This document shows, piece after piece, positions 9,037-17,608 of a stretch of 64,000 nucleotides of DNA. The notes under the pieces were generated by a model, which ran no database searches, was not told the origin of the DNA, and worked only from the letters and a program-made list of their open reading frames with translations. Origin of the DNA: CAZPXZ01 sp965221505 (GTDB lineage Bacteria > Pseudomonadota > Alphaproteobacteria > Rhodobacterales > CAZPXZ01); NCBI GenBank assembly GCA_965221505.1, contig CBDCSI010000001.1, positions 2,480,001-2,544,000 on the forward strand, in the 5' to 3' direction. Position 1 is the first letter of the stretch. The number at the start of each line of letters is the position of its first letter. Position numbers and translations under genes: made by a program.

Positions 9037-10350
9037 TCACGATCCGAAGAGCACCCCGGGCAGCCACAGCGCGATGCCCGGAACCAGGGTGATAACGACT
9101 GCCGAGAGCAGCATCAGCAGGAAGAACGGAAAGGCGCCGCGCGCGATTCGGCCGATCGGCTCCCCGGTGATTCCCTGCAGCACGAAGAGATTGAACCCGA
9201 TCGGAGGCGTGATCAGCCCGAGTTCGATCATCACGACCAGGAAGACGCCGAACCAGACCGTATCCCAGCCCGCGGCGGTGATCAGCGGCAGCGTGATCGG
9301 CAGCGTCATCACCATGATCGACAGCCCGTCGAGAAACATGCCGAGGATGACGTAGAAGACGCCGATCAGGAGTATGAGACCGAAGGGGCCGAGATTCAGC
9401 TTCGCGATCAGGGCGGCGATCTCCTGGGGGACGTGAAGATAGGCCATCGACGACGACATGAACGCGGCGGCGACCAGGATCGTCACCACCATGCAGGTGA
9501 TCCGGCAGGCGCCCATGAGCGAATCGAAGAAGATCTTCCAGGTGAACTGGCCCAGGCAAAGGACGAGGCCGACGGACGCCGCAAACCCGAGCGCCGCGGC
9601 CTCGGACGGCGTCGCGACGCCGGTGTAGATTCCTCCCAGGACGATGAGCATCAGCGCCAGCACCGGCAACAGGTTCGCGACGCTCGCGAGCGCGTCGCGA
9701 AGGGTGATCCGGGCAGAGCGGCCGGGCGCGATCTCCGGGCGCGCGAGGGCGCGGGCCGCGATGTAGGCGGAATACAGGAAAGCGATGAGAAGTCCGGGCA
9801 AGATGCCGGCCGCGAACAGGTCGGTGATCGACTCCTCCGCCAGCACGCCGTAAATGATCATGGAGATCGAGGGCGGGATCATCAGTCCGAGACTTCCGGC
9901 GCCGGCGAGCGAACCGGTGGCGAGCTTCATGTCGTAGCCGCGCCGGGTCAACTCCTCCAGGGTGATCTTGCCGATCGTCGCCGTCGTCGCCGTGCTCGAA
10001 CCGCTCACTGCGGCGAAGATGGTGCAGCCGGCGACGTTGCAGTGCAGGAGGCGCCCGGGAACGAGGTTGGCCCAGGGAGCGATGCCCCGGAACAGGCGTT
10101 CGGAGACGTCCGTGCGGAACATCAGCTCGCCCATGAAGATGAACAGGGGAATGGCGGCCAGCTCCCAGGTCGAGGCCGTCCGCCACATGGTTCCGCGCAT
10201 GATCGAGCCGATACGGGGAAGCGGAAAGTCCAGGAGGAGCGACAGGCCGGAGATGCCCACCATCAGGAGCGCCACGAAGATCCAGGTGCCGACGCCGAGA
10301 AAGAACGCCAGCAGGAGTACGGTGGCGAGCGCGAGAACGAACGGATCCAA
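9037..10350 (-). CDS. TRAP transporter large permease (DctM)
   Basis: A 437-residue, very hydrophobic protein with about 12 predicted membrane segments, matching the usual DctM size. Typical DctM stretches are visible: GSSTATTATIGKITLEEL, GSLAGAGSLGLMIPPSISM and ELGLITPPIGFNLFVLQG. It forms the sodium-driven channel of a tripartite ATP-independent periplasmic transporter with the small permease and the binding protein encoded just upstream. The start at 10350 (MDPFVLALATVLLL) leaves 15 bp after the small-permease stop. Substrate is unknown; neighbours suggest an organic acid or an amine-derived acid. Confidence 0.95.
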   Translation of the reverse strand: MDPFVLALATVLLLAFFLGVGTWIFVALLMVGISGLSLLLDFPLPRIGSIMRGTMWRTASTWELAAIPLFIFMGELMFRTDVSERLFRGIAPWANLVPGRLLHCNVAGCTIFAAVSGSSTATTATIGKITLEELTRRGYDMKLATGSLAGAGSLGLMIPPSISMIIYGVLAEESITDLFAAGILPGLLIAFLYSAYIAARALARPEIAPGRSARITLRDALASVANLLPVLALMLIVLGGIYTGVATPSEAAALGFAASVGLVLCLGQFTWKIFFDSLMGACRITCMVVTILVAAAFMSSSMAYLHVPQEIAALIAKLNLGPFGLILLIGVFYVILGMFLDGLSIMVMTLPITLPLITAAGWDTVWFGVFLVVMIELGLITPPIGFNLFVLQGITGEPIGRIARGAFPFFLLMLLSAVVITLVPGIALWLPGVLFGS

Positions 10351-10365
10351 CCGACTCCGCTCCCG

Positions 10366-10896
10366 TCAATCGGACCGCAGGTTTACCGCGCGTTCCGCGT
10401 CGAGATCCGCGCTACCGGTCAGAATCCGGATCAGATACGAGAAGAGTTGCAACAGGAAAATCGCGAGACCCGCGACCACGAAGACTTCCGGGAGCCAGAG
10501 CGGAACCTGGGCGATCGTCTCCGAGACGTAGCCGCGGACGTAATTCCGGACCATGTTCCGGGCGAAATAGAAGAGCGCCATGCCGGTGGCGAAGAGGCCG
10601 AAGGCGACGCAGACCACCTCGACCGCCGCGCGAAGCGGGCCGCCGGGACGCATGCGGCCGATGAGGAGGTTCATCCGGATCAGCCCGCCGCGCGCCAGGG
10701 ACTGTCCGAGAGCGAGGAAGCTGGCGGCGGCGATCCCGTATCCGATCAGCTCGTCCATGACGTAGGTGGAGGTCGCGAAGAGGGTCCGCAGCGTAACCTC
10801 GGTCAGGATCAGCGAGGCCATCGCGACCACGACCGCGACGGACGCTGCCATGCCGAGATCCGACATCCGGTCGCAGAAGCGGTGCAGGCGCTCCAT
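10366..10896 (-). CDS. TRAP transporter small permease (DctQ)
   Basis: A 176-residue protein with four membrane helices: about residues 15-37 (MAASVAVVVAMASLILTEV), a pair in the middle, and one near 135-160. The helices are arranged as in DctQ. The conserved early segment ending in VMDELIGYGIAA and the basic loop GLIRMNLLIGRMRP fit the family. It joins the DctM subunit encoded 15 bp downstream to make the membrane half of the transporter. The binding-protein gene ends 60 bp upstream, so the three genes are one operon. Confidence 0.92.
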   Translation of the reverse strand: MERLHRFCDRMSDLGMAASVAVVVAMASLILTEVTLRTLFATSTYVMDELIGYGIAAASFLALGQSLARGGLIRMNLLIGRMRPGGPLRAAVEVVCVAFGLFATGMALFYFARNMVRNYVRGYVSETIAQVPLWLPEVFVVAGLAIFLLQLFSYLIRILTGSADLDAERAVNLRSD

Positions 10897-10956
10897 GGGG
10901 AGGCGATCGCCCGGGGCGCCCGGAGGCCGGACGCCCCGTGTCCGCGGGGGCGGAAC

Positions 10957-11988
10957 CTATTGCCGCATCGCGAGGGTATCGGCGTAGGCGGCGAGAATCT
11001 TCTGCGCCTCTTCCTCGCCGGTCGCCGCCTTCCACTCGTCGACCGCGACCTGTCCCGCGGCCTTCAGGTCGTCGATCAGCGCTTCCGGCACGTCCTGGAC
11101 GACCGTCACCCCCTCGTCCTTCAGGCGCTGGACGTTGCCTTCGATCCGCTTGGCGATGCGCGCCCAGAGCTCGTCCTCGACCTCCCGCGCGGTATCCAGC
11201 ACGATCTGCTGGAGGTCCTCCGGGAGCGCCTCGAACACCTCGACGTTCATGTGGACCATGTTGCTGCCCATGGTGAAATTCACGTAGTGGAAGTGGTCGA
11301 GATACTCCGAGAACTTGGCCGAAAGGCCTCCCTCGGCCGAGGTCAGGACCGCCTCGATGGTGTTGGTCGAGAGCGCGGGAACCACGTCCGCCCAGCTCAT
11401 CTGGATGGCCGCGGCGCCGAGGTTGTTCAACGTGATGGTGCCGTTCTTGTCGTAGGTCCGGATCTTGAGGCCGGCGAGGTCTTCGGAGGAATTGACGCGC
11501 TTCTTGGCCCATATGCCCACCGGGGTCCACGGTTCCGTCAACAGCAGCATCTGCCCGCCCCGCGCGAACGCCTCGCTGTACCAGGGACGCGCGCCGTCGA
11601 GTAGCGCCCGGCTCTGGACCGGGTTGGTGGCCAGGAACGGCATGTTGTTCAGGAGGAAGATCGAATCGAAACCGGCGAACACGCCCGTGTAGGTGGAGGC
11701 GATGGGCACCGCCTGATCCTCGACCGCGGCCCAGTGGTCCTTCGACTTGTAGCCGAGCGACCCGCCGAAATGGTTGGTGATCACGATTCTGCCGCCGGAG
11801 TTCTGGGCCAGGCGCTCGGCGAAGATCTTGTCCGCCTCGCCGGAGACCGAAGTCTCGCCGTATTCGTTCGGCATGTCCCAGGCATGTTCCTGCGCCGCGA
11901 CCGCCGTCAGGCCCAGGCCGAACAGCGCGGCCGGCACGGCCAGAAGCGCCGCGCGAACCGTCGGCATCGAAACGTTGCGTACGTACAT
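10957..11988 (-). CDS. TRAP solute-binding protein (DctP)
   Basis: A 343-residue periplasmic protein. Residues 1 to about 32 form a signal peptide ending near AVAAQ. The mature sequence shows DctP features: an early EYGETSVSGEADKIFAERL region, the substrate-contact segment LAGLKIRTYDKNGTITLN (the conserved Arg that salt-bridges carboxylates lies here), and SWADVVPALSTNTIEAV. The start at 11988 follows a strong GAGGAGGAAG ribosome-binding site, so it is preferred over the in-frame ATG seven codons later. First transporter gene of the operon; the upstream alpha/beta hydrolase stop lies 42 bp away. The conserved Arg suggests an acidic ligand, but DctP ligands cannot be named from sequence. Confidence 0.95.
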   Translation of the reverse strand: MYVRNVSMPTVRAALLAVPAALFGLGLTAVAAQEHAWDMPNEYGETSVSGEADKIFAERLAQNSGGRIVITNHFGGSLGYKSKDHWAAVEDQAVPIASTYTGVFAGFDSIFLLNNMPFLATNPVQSRALLDGARPWYSEAFARGGQMLLLTEPWTPVGIWAKKRVNSSEDLAGLKIRTYDKNGTITLNNLGAAAIQMSWADVVPALSTNTIEAVLTSAEGGLSAKFSEYLDHFHYVNFTMGSNMVHMNVEVFEALPEDLQQIVLDTAREVEDELWARIAKRIEGNVQRLKDEGVTVVQDVPEALIDDLKAAGQVAVDEWKAATGEEEAQKILAAYADTLAMRQ

Positions 11989-12030
11989 CGGTCTTCCTCC
12001 TCCTCGTGATTGCGGCCCGGGCGTCCGGGC

Positions 12031-12888
12031 TCAGAGCGACATCTGCGAGAATAGCGCGGCGGTCAGGGGACTGGAGAGGTCCCGGTATTCGCCGGCGACG
12101 TCGACGTGATCCAGATTGCCGACCTCGAGGTAGCTGACGTCGAACCCCTGCGCCCGGCACGCGTCGACGTAGATGCGCGACTGGCGCCGGAACTCGTCCG
12201 TCTCGCCGCCGCCGACGGCGACCACCGTGGGAGGCATTCGCGCCGGCAGGTTACGGATCGGCGACTGCAAGCGCGACTCCGCCTCGTCCATCCTCAGGTC
12301 GGCGTTGAGATAGGAAAGCCGGATCGGCTCCAGGTCGAACAGGCCGCTGAGCGGGACGGCGCCGCGCACGGTGTCCGGCGGCAGCCCGTATTCGGCCCAG
12401 TCGGTCGCGAGGAGCATCGCCGTCAGGTGTCCTCCGGCCGAATGGCCGGTGACGTGGATCCTTGCGGGGTCGCCGCCGAACTCCTTCGCGTTGCGATGAA
12501 TCCAGGCGAAGGCGGCCCGGTTCTGGCGCGTAATCTCCGTCATCGTGACGCCGGGGCAGAGATCGTAATTGTTCAGCACCACCGCGGCGCCCGCCTCGAC
12601 GAAGCGCTCCGCGACGTAGCGGAACATGTCCTTGTCGAACGCCCGCCAGTAGCCGCCGTGAACGAACAGGAGGACGGGCGAGTTTCCGCGGCCGTGCCAG
12701 ACGTCGACGGTCTGCCCGGGCGTGTCTCCGAAGGCCGCGTCCAGGTCGCAGCGGAAGTTGGCGACCGCATGCGCGTTGAAGGGGTCGAGGGAGGCGAAGG
12801 TTTCCGCAAAATGCGGGCATCGCCGACGCATGTCGTATTCGAGATCGAGGGCTTCCTGATCGTAGCCGCCGAATACGGGTTTACCCAC
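12031..12888 (-). CDS. Alpha/beta hydrolase (arylformamidase/esterase type)
   Basis: A 285-residue alpha/beta hydrolase with the oxyanion motif FVHGGYWR and the nucleophile elbow VTGHSAGGHLT. A distal His in NLDHVDVAG completes the likely triad. This HGG(Y/W)W plus GHSAGGH pattern is typical of kynurenine formamidase-like and carboxylesterase-like enzymes that cut formamide or ester bonds. The start is GTG at 12888 (GTG-GGT-AAA), supported by a GGAGGAAC Shine-Dalgarno. It is the first gene of the minus-strand TRAP cluster, so a step on the imported compound is plausible. No tryptophan-degradation genes are nearby, so I do not assign kynB. Confidence 0.85.
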   Translation of the reverse strand: MGKPVFGGYDQEALDLEYDMRRRCPHFAETFASLDPFNAHAVANFRCDLDAAFGDTPGQTVDVWHGRGNSPVLLFVHGGYWRAFDKDMFRYVAERFVEAGAAVVLNNYDLCPGVTMTEITRQNRAAFAWIHRNAKEFGGDPARIHVTGHSAGGHLTAMLLATDWAEYGLPPDTVRGAVPLSGLFDLEPIRLSYLNADLRMDEAESRLQSPIRNLPARMPPTVVAVGGGETDEFRRQSRIYVDACRAQGFDVSYLEVGNLDHVDVAGEYRDLSSPLTAALFSQMSL

Positions 12889-12970
12889 GACGCGTTCCTC
12901 CTGCTTTCCCGAGCGCTTGCGGCGGAGGGCCGGCGAGGATCATACCTGCGGGGGATTCGGATTGCAAGAA

Positions 12971-12991
12971 AAATATATGCAACATATATTT
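12971..12991. promoter_or_regulatory. AT-rich perfect palindrome, candidate operator
   Basis: Two perfect 9-bp arms, AAATATATG and CATATATTT, flank a 3-nt centre (CAA). The site lies in the 128-bp divergent gap between the minus-strand TRAP cluster and the plus-strand ABM gene, 25 bp before the latter's ATG. An all-AT-rich palindrome stands out strongly in this GC-rich DNA. Size and symmetry suit a homodimeric repressor such as a GntR- or TetR-family protein, but the cognate regulator is not identifiable here. Confidence 0.6.
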
Positions 12992-13016
12992 GGACAGACC
13001 CGTTCGGGAGCCGAAC

Positions 13017-13340
13017 ATGCTGGCACGACTGGCCCGATGGAATTGCCGCGAGTCGTCGCGCGAAGAGGCCCGGAACCGGTTCCGGTCGCTCGCCCTTCCC
13101 ATTCTGCAGGCGCAGGAGGGATTCGTCGAAGCCTCGCTGCTGGAAGATCCGGACACCGCGCAACGAATCGCGTTCACCCTGTGGCGGGACAGGCAAGCCT
13201 ATCGGCGGTTCGTCTCCGGCCCCGATCTGCGGCGGATCACGGAGGCGTTCGCCGACCTCTACGTCGACGGCGACGCTCCGGTCGCGGAAAGTTGGCAGAT
13301 CCGCGCCTCGAGCCGCCGGGACGCCGCCGAAACGCGATAG
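13017..13340 (+). CDS. Antibiotic biosynthesis monooxygenase (ABM) domain protein
   Basis: A small 107-residue protein starting MLARLARWNC. It has the alpha/beta pattern of the ABM superfamily (NCRESSREEARNRFRSL, then FVEASLLEDP, then TLWRDRQAYRRFVSG). Members are small cofactor-free oxygenases or simple dimeric ligand-binding proteins. The ATG at 13017 has a GGGAG sequence seven bases ahead and is preferred over the ATG at 12990, which would overlap the palindrome. It is 12 bp upstream of the DinB-like gene and probably in one operon with it. Function is not assignable beyond the fold. Confidence 0.75.
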   Translation: MLARLARWNCRESSREEARNRFRSLALPILQAQEGFVEASLLEDPDTAQRIAFTLWRDRQAYRRFVSGPDLRRITEAFADLYVDGDAPVAESWQIRASSRRDAAETR

Positions 13341-13352
13341 GAGGACTGCCCG

Positions 13353-13886
13353 ATGCTGCTCGATCTCCCCACCGCCGCCCGATACAACGCCTGGGCGAAC
13401 GACCGTCTCTACAACGCCCTCGCCCGCCTCGACGACGGCGAGAGGAAGCGGGAGCGGGGCGCGTTCTTCGGGTCGATTCACGACACCATGAACCATATCC
13501 TCCTCGCCGACCTCATCTACCGCGAGCGACTCGAAAGAAAGCCCACCGCCTTCACCCGGCTGGACGAGGTTTTGCACGACGACTTCGGCGATCTCGAGCG
13601 CGCGCAGCGGGACAACGACCGCTGGTACGTCGGCTTCTGCGACGAGCTGTCCGACGATTCGCTCGCCGGGACTCTCTCGTTCAAGGCCGTCGGCATGGAC
13701 GAGGACGAGTATTTCTCGCTGCCGCTGCGGCTCTGCCTCGCCAACCTGTTCCAGCACCAGATCCACCATCGAGGACAGGTGCATCACATGATCAGCCACG
13801 CAGGCAAGGAACCGCCGCCCCTCGACATCGTCAAGTTCGGCCGCGGAGACGCGGACGAATGGACGGGAGACCCGCACGCGGCATGA
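13353..13886 (+). CDS. DinB/MDMPI-family metal-dependent protein
   Basis: A 177-residue four-helix-bundle protein of the DinB-like superfamily. The three metal-binding histidines are visible: one in SIHDTMNHILLAD (helix 2) and two in LFQHQIHHRGQVHHMI (C-terminal helix). Family members are often thiol- (bacillithiol- or mycothiol-) dependent transferases or isomerases, but many have no known role. The ATG at 13353 follows an AGGAGG ribosome-binding site. Its TGA overlaps the ATG of the flavin monooxygenase gene (ATGA), which shows tight translational coupling. Confidence 0.88.
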   Translation: MLLDLPTAARYNAWANDRLYNALARLDDGERKRERGAFFGSIHDTMNHILLADLIYRERLERKPTAFTRLDEVLHDDFGDLERAQRDNDRWYVGFCDELSDDSLAGTLSFKAVGMDEDEYFSLPLRLCLANLFQHQIHHRGQVHHMISHAGKEPPPLDIVKFGRGDADEWTGDPHAA

Positions 13887-15166
13887 CGTGCGAATCGCAC
13901 GAGATCGTCATCGTCGGGGCGGGTCAGGGAGGGCTGTCGGTCAGCTACTTCCTGCGCCGGGCCGGCATCGAGCATCTGGTGGTGGACCGAGCCGAGACGG
14001 CCGGCGCCTGGTCCCGCCGCTGGGACTCCTTTTGCCTGGTGACGCCCAACTGGACCGTTCGCCTGCCCGGCGCGCAGTACGCCGGCGCCGAGCCCGACGG
14101 ATTCATGCGTCGGGACGAATTCGTTCGCTACATGCGGAGCTGGGCGGACGGGTTCGGGGCTCCGGTACGAAGCGGCGTCGAGGTGACGAGGATCGCCGAA
14201 GCGCGCACCGCGCGACGCCGGTTCCGGATCGAGACCTCCGCCGGCGCCCTGGCGGCCGACGCCGTCGTCGTCGCGACGGCGACCTACCAGACGCCCAGGG
14301 TGCCGGCCCTCGCCCGGCGCCTGCCGCCCGGCGTCAAGCAGCTTCACGCCGACAGTTACCGAGCGCCCGGCCAGGCGGAGCCGGGCGCGGTACTGGTGGT
14401 GGGGAGCGGCCAGACCGGATGCCAGGTGGCGGAGGACTTTCTGCGGGACGGGCGCGAGGTCTTCCTGTCCGTCGGGCGGAGCGGCCGGCTCCCGAGACGC
14501 TACCGGGGACGCGACTGCCTCTGTTGGCAGGCCGAGATGGGCACGCTCGACCGGACACCGGACATGCTCGCCTCGCCGGCAGACCGGTTCCTCGGCGACC
14601 CGCATCTCACGGGCCGCGACGGCGGCGCGAGCGTCAGCCTCTACGGGTTCCATCGCCGGGGCGTCCGTCTGCTCGGCCGTCTGCGATCCGTGACCGGAGG
14701 GACGCTCGGCCTCGACGCCAGGCTGCCGGAAAGCGTATTCGCCGCCGACCGCTTCGCGGCGGAAGTCCGGGAGTCGATCGATTCCCATATCGCCCGGACC
14801 GGCGGGTCCGCGCGGCCGGCGCGCGCCGAACCCGGCGACGACGACTGGCCGGCCGACGAGCCGGTTCCGACGACTCCCACCGTCGATCTCGCAGCGTCGG
14901 GCATTCGGACGGTCGTGTGGGCGACCGGGTTCTTGCACGACTTCTCCTGGATCGAGTTTCCGGTCACGGATTCGACGGGATACCCGGTCACCGTAGGCGG
15001 AAGCACGCGCGTGCCCGGGTTGTTCTTCTGCGGCCTGAACTGGATGACCCGGCGCAAGTCCGGGATCCTTTACGGCGTCGGGGAAGACGCGCGACGGGTA
15101 TCGGCCGCGGTCGCGCAGGCGACCGGACGTTCCCGTCAGGCGGTTGCTATCTCCGAGGCGGACTGA
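13883..15166 (+). CDS. Flavin-containing monooxygenase-like FAD/NAD(P) oxidoreductase
   Basis: A 427-residue protein with an N-terminal FAD motif (IVIVGAGQGGLSVSYFLRRAG) and a second dinucleotide motif, VLVVGSGQTGCQVAEDFL, near residue 170 for NAD(P)H. It also has the segment WATGFLHDFSWIEFPV near residue 350, resembling the ATG motif of flavin monooxygenases (CzcO/TrkA-like group). Such enzymes hydroxylate soft N or S atoms or act as Baeyer-Villiger oxygenases; the substrate is unknown. Its ATG at 13883 overlaps the DinB stop, which fixes the start. With the ABM and DinB genes it forms a three-gene operon. Confidence 0.87.
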   Translation: MTCESHEIVIVGAGQGGLSVSYFLRRAGIEHLVVDRAETAGAWSRRWDSFCLVTPNWTVRLPGAQYAGAEPDGFMRRDEFVRYMRSWADGFGAPVRSGVEVTRIAEARTARRRFRIETSAGALAADAVVVATATYQTPRVPALARRLPPGVKQLHADSYRAPGQAEPGAVLVVGSGQTGCQVAEDFLRDGREVFLSVGRSGRLPRRYRGRDCLCWQAEMGTLDRTPDMLASPADRFLGDPHLTGRDGGASVSLYGFHRRGVRLLGRLRSVTGGTLGLDARLPESVFAADRFAAEVRESIDSHIARTGGSARPARAEPGDDDWPADEPVPTTPTVDLAASGIRTVVWATGFLHDFSWIEFPVTDSTGYPVTVGGSTRVPGLFFCGLNWMTRRKSGILYGVGEDARRVSAAVAQATGRSRQAVAISEAD

Positions 15167-15534
15167 CGAATGCCGGCGTCGGCGGCGTCTGGCGGATTCC
15201 TCCAACCCGCCGGCAGCGTTCCGCGTATTCCCGGACGGCGTCACAGGATGACGAAGCTCGATCGGGCGGTTACAGTTTTCCGGGCCGAGCGCCCCAGACC
15301 ACGAGACACCCTTGCCGTTCCTGAGGCGACGCCGCCGATATCGTGCATGCGCAGAATCCGGCTGCGTTCCGTTTCCGGTATCGGCGAACGTGCTGCTTCA
15401 CCGCTTGCTCCTGTCCGTCGCGCTCGGACGCGATCAGGCGGGCCCCGGGGCTCGGGAAGTGCCGCCGCGCCAATTCCGGCTGCCGTCCGCGCATGGATAC
15501 GGCGCCTCGCCTCGGATGACGCAACGAGCATGCC
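15167..15534. other. 368-bp intergenic region before hyuA
   Basis: No convincing gene on either strand. Short open frames have neither codon bias nor recognisable motifs. No clear sigma-70 promoter or terminator was found, although the region must carry the hyuAB promoter unless the operon extends from the flavin monooxygenase gene upstream. Confidence 0.5.
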
Positions 15535-17607
15535 ATGACTGATTCGCGAAGCCCGGAACCCTCCTGGCGCGTCGGGGTCGACGTCGGAGGCACCTTCACG
15601 GACATTGCGCTCGACCGCGGCGACGGGAGCTCGCTGATCGTGCACAAGGTGCCGTCCACCCCGGAGGCGCCGGAGCGCGCCATCCTCTCGGGTCTAGCGG
15701 AACTCCTCCAGTCCCGGGGCCTCTCGGCAGGCGAAATCGTCCGCTTCGCGCACGGAACCACCGTCGGCACCAACGCGGTGATCCAGGGTCGTTGCGGCCG
15801 CGTGGCGCTGGTGACCTCCGAAGGTTTCCGCGATCTCCTCGAAATCGGACGCCAGACCCGCCCGACCGTATACGACATGCATCGCGACCATCCCCCGCCC
15901 CTGGTGCCGCGCAGGCTCCGTTTCGAGGTGCCGCAGCGCCGCCTGGCGTCCGGCGCGTCGCGCGTACCCCTCGACGAGGCGGCCGTGGCCGCCGTCGCGA
16001 AGCGGCTGTCGGAGGAGGCGGTGGACTGCGTCGTGGTCTGCTTCCTTCATTCCTACGCCGACGCGGGGGACGAGTCGCGGGCGGTCGCCCTCCTCCGGGT
16101 CGCGCTGCCGGAGCGCGTTCGCGTGTTCGGCTCGGCCTCCGTCTATCCGGAGTTCCGCGAATACGAGCGCTTCTCCACCGCGGTTCTCAACGGCGCGCTG
16201 TGCCCGGTGGTCGGCTCCTATCTCGACCGGCTCGTTCCGCAATTGAAGGAAATCGGCGTTCCCTGCGAAGTCAAGATCGGCCAGAGCTCCGGCGGGCTCA
16301 TGTCCGTCTCCATGGCGCGGGAGCTGCCGGTGCGCGCTTCCCTCTCCGGGCCGGCGGCGGGCGTGCGGGGCGCGCTCCGCCGGGCGCTGGCCGCGGGATA
16401 TCCGAACGTCGTCACGCTCGACGCCGGCGGGACCAGCGCCGACGTGGCGCTCCTGCGCGACGGCGAAGCGGTGACCGTCGCCGAGCGCAGCCTAGCGGGG
16501 TTTCCGGTTCGAATCCCGGCCCTGGACGTCAACGCCGTGGGAGCCGGGGGCGGCTCGATCGCGAAGATCGGCAGGGACGGATTGCTCAAGGTCGGGCCGG
16601 AAAGCGCCGGCGCGGATCCGGGGCCGGCCTGCTACGGCCAGGGCGGACGCGACCCCACGGTCACCGACGCCAACGTGCTGCTCGGGCGTCTCCACGACCG
16701 GGAGCTGCTCGGCGGACGCATGAAGATCGACCGGACTCTCGCCGAGGAAGCCGTCGGCAGGCTGGCCGAGCGCCTGTCCCTCCCGCTCGCCGCGACGGCG
16801 CTCGGGATCGTTCGGGTCGCATGCGCGGTGATGGTCAAGGCGATCCGGTCGGTCTCCGTCGAGCGCGGACACGATCCGCGGCAGTTTGCGCTGTTCGTCT
16901 ACGGCGGCTCCGGCGCGCTGCATGCGAGCGAAGTGGCGCGCGAGATCGGCATCCGAACGGTGGTAGTTCCGTCCGTCCCGGGCATTCTCTGTGCCGAGGG
17001 CGCGCTCCATTCGAGGCTGACGACGGAGTTCGTTCGGACAGTCCTGACGCCGCTGGACGATCCCGGCCCCGACCGCATCCTCTCTGCCGTCCGCGATCTC
17101 CGAACGCAGACCGAGGACTGGTTTGCGGCCGAGGGCGTCGAAGACCGCGACCGAATCCGTCGCTGGTCGCTCGGCGCGCGTTACTTCGGCCAGAATTTCG
17201 AACTCGCGCTGCCTTTCGATCCCGACCGCCCCGCCAACGAAATGCGGGCGACCGTCCTCGAAGAGTTTCGTCGGGCCCACGAGGCGAGCTACGGCTTTGC
17301 GTCCGTCTCGGAGCCGGTTCAGGTCGTCCACGTATCGGTCCGGGCCGAGGCCGCGCTCGAATGCCCGGCGCCGCCCGAGATTCCGGCCGGCCGGTGGGCC
17401 GAGGCGAATGCGACCCGGCCGGCCATGTTCGACGGAAGCGGGTTTTGCGAGACCCCTGTTTACGAGCGCGGCGATCTCGCGTCCGGTCAGGAGATCGCCG
17501 GCCCGGCGATCGTCGAACAGATGGATTCCACCGCATTGCTGTTCCCCGGCGACGCGTGCCGCGTGGACCGCTTCGGCAACCTGATCCTGTCCGTCTCCGG
17601 AGGCTGA
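15535..17607 (+). CDS. hyuA: Hydantoinase/oxoprolinase subunit A
   Basis: A 690-residue ATP-dependent amidohydrolase subunit. The N-terminus carries the ASKHA-type nucleotide-binding motif GVDVGGTFTDIALD. The second phosphate motif appears as TLDAGGTSADVALLRDGE and the third region as FALFVYGGSGALHASEVA. The length matches N-methylhydantoinase A and 5-oxoprolinase A. With HyuB it hydrolyses cyclic amides such as hydantoins or 5-oxoproline at the cost of ATP. Its stop is 1 bp from the hyuB ATG. Substrate preference (hydantoin, N-methylhydantoin, acetophenone carboxylase-like) cannot be told apart by eye. Confidence 0.92.
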   Translation: MTDSRSPEPSWRVGVDVGGTFTDIALDRGDGSSLIVHKVPSTPEAPERAILSGLAELLQSRGLSAGEIVRFAHGTTVGTNAVIQGRCGRVALVTSEGFRDLLEIGRQTRPTVYDMHRDHPPPLVPRRLRFEVPQRRLASGASRVPLDEAAVAAVAKRLSEEAVDCVVVCFLHSYADAGDESRAVALLRVALPERVRVFGSASVYPEFREYERFSTAVLNGALCPVVGSYLDRLVPQLKEIGVPCEVKIGQSSGGLMSVSMARELPVRASLSGPAAGVRGALRRALAAGYPNVVTLDAGGTSADVALLRDGEAVTVAERSLAGFPVRIPALDVNAVGAGGGSIAKIGRDGLLKVGPESAGADPGPACYGQGGRDPTVTDANVLLGRLHDRELLGGRMKIDRTLAEEAVGRLAERLSLPLAATALGIVRVACAVMVKAIRSVSVERGHDPRQFALFVYGGSGALHASEVAREIGIRTVVVPSVPGILCAEGALHSRLTTEFVRTVLTPLDDPGPDRILSAVRDLRTQTEDWFAAEGVEDRDRIRRWSLGARYFGQNFELALPFDPDRPANEMRATVLEEFRRAHEASYGFASVSEPVQVVHVSVRAEAALECPAPPEIPAGRWAEANATRPAMFDGSGFCETPVYERGDLASGQEIAGPAIVEQMDSTALLFPGDACRVDRFGNLILSVSGG

Positions 17608-17608
17608 G

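Noticed and set aside
7765..11604. Long plus-strand open frame opposite the TRAP genes
   Set aside because: Its translation is His/Arg/Asp-rich without motifs; the minus strand carries clear transporter and flavoprotein genes. It is a GC-driven shadow.
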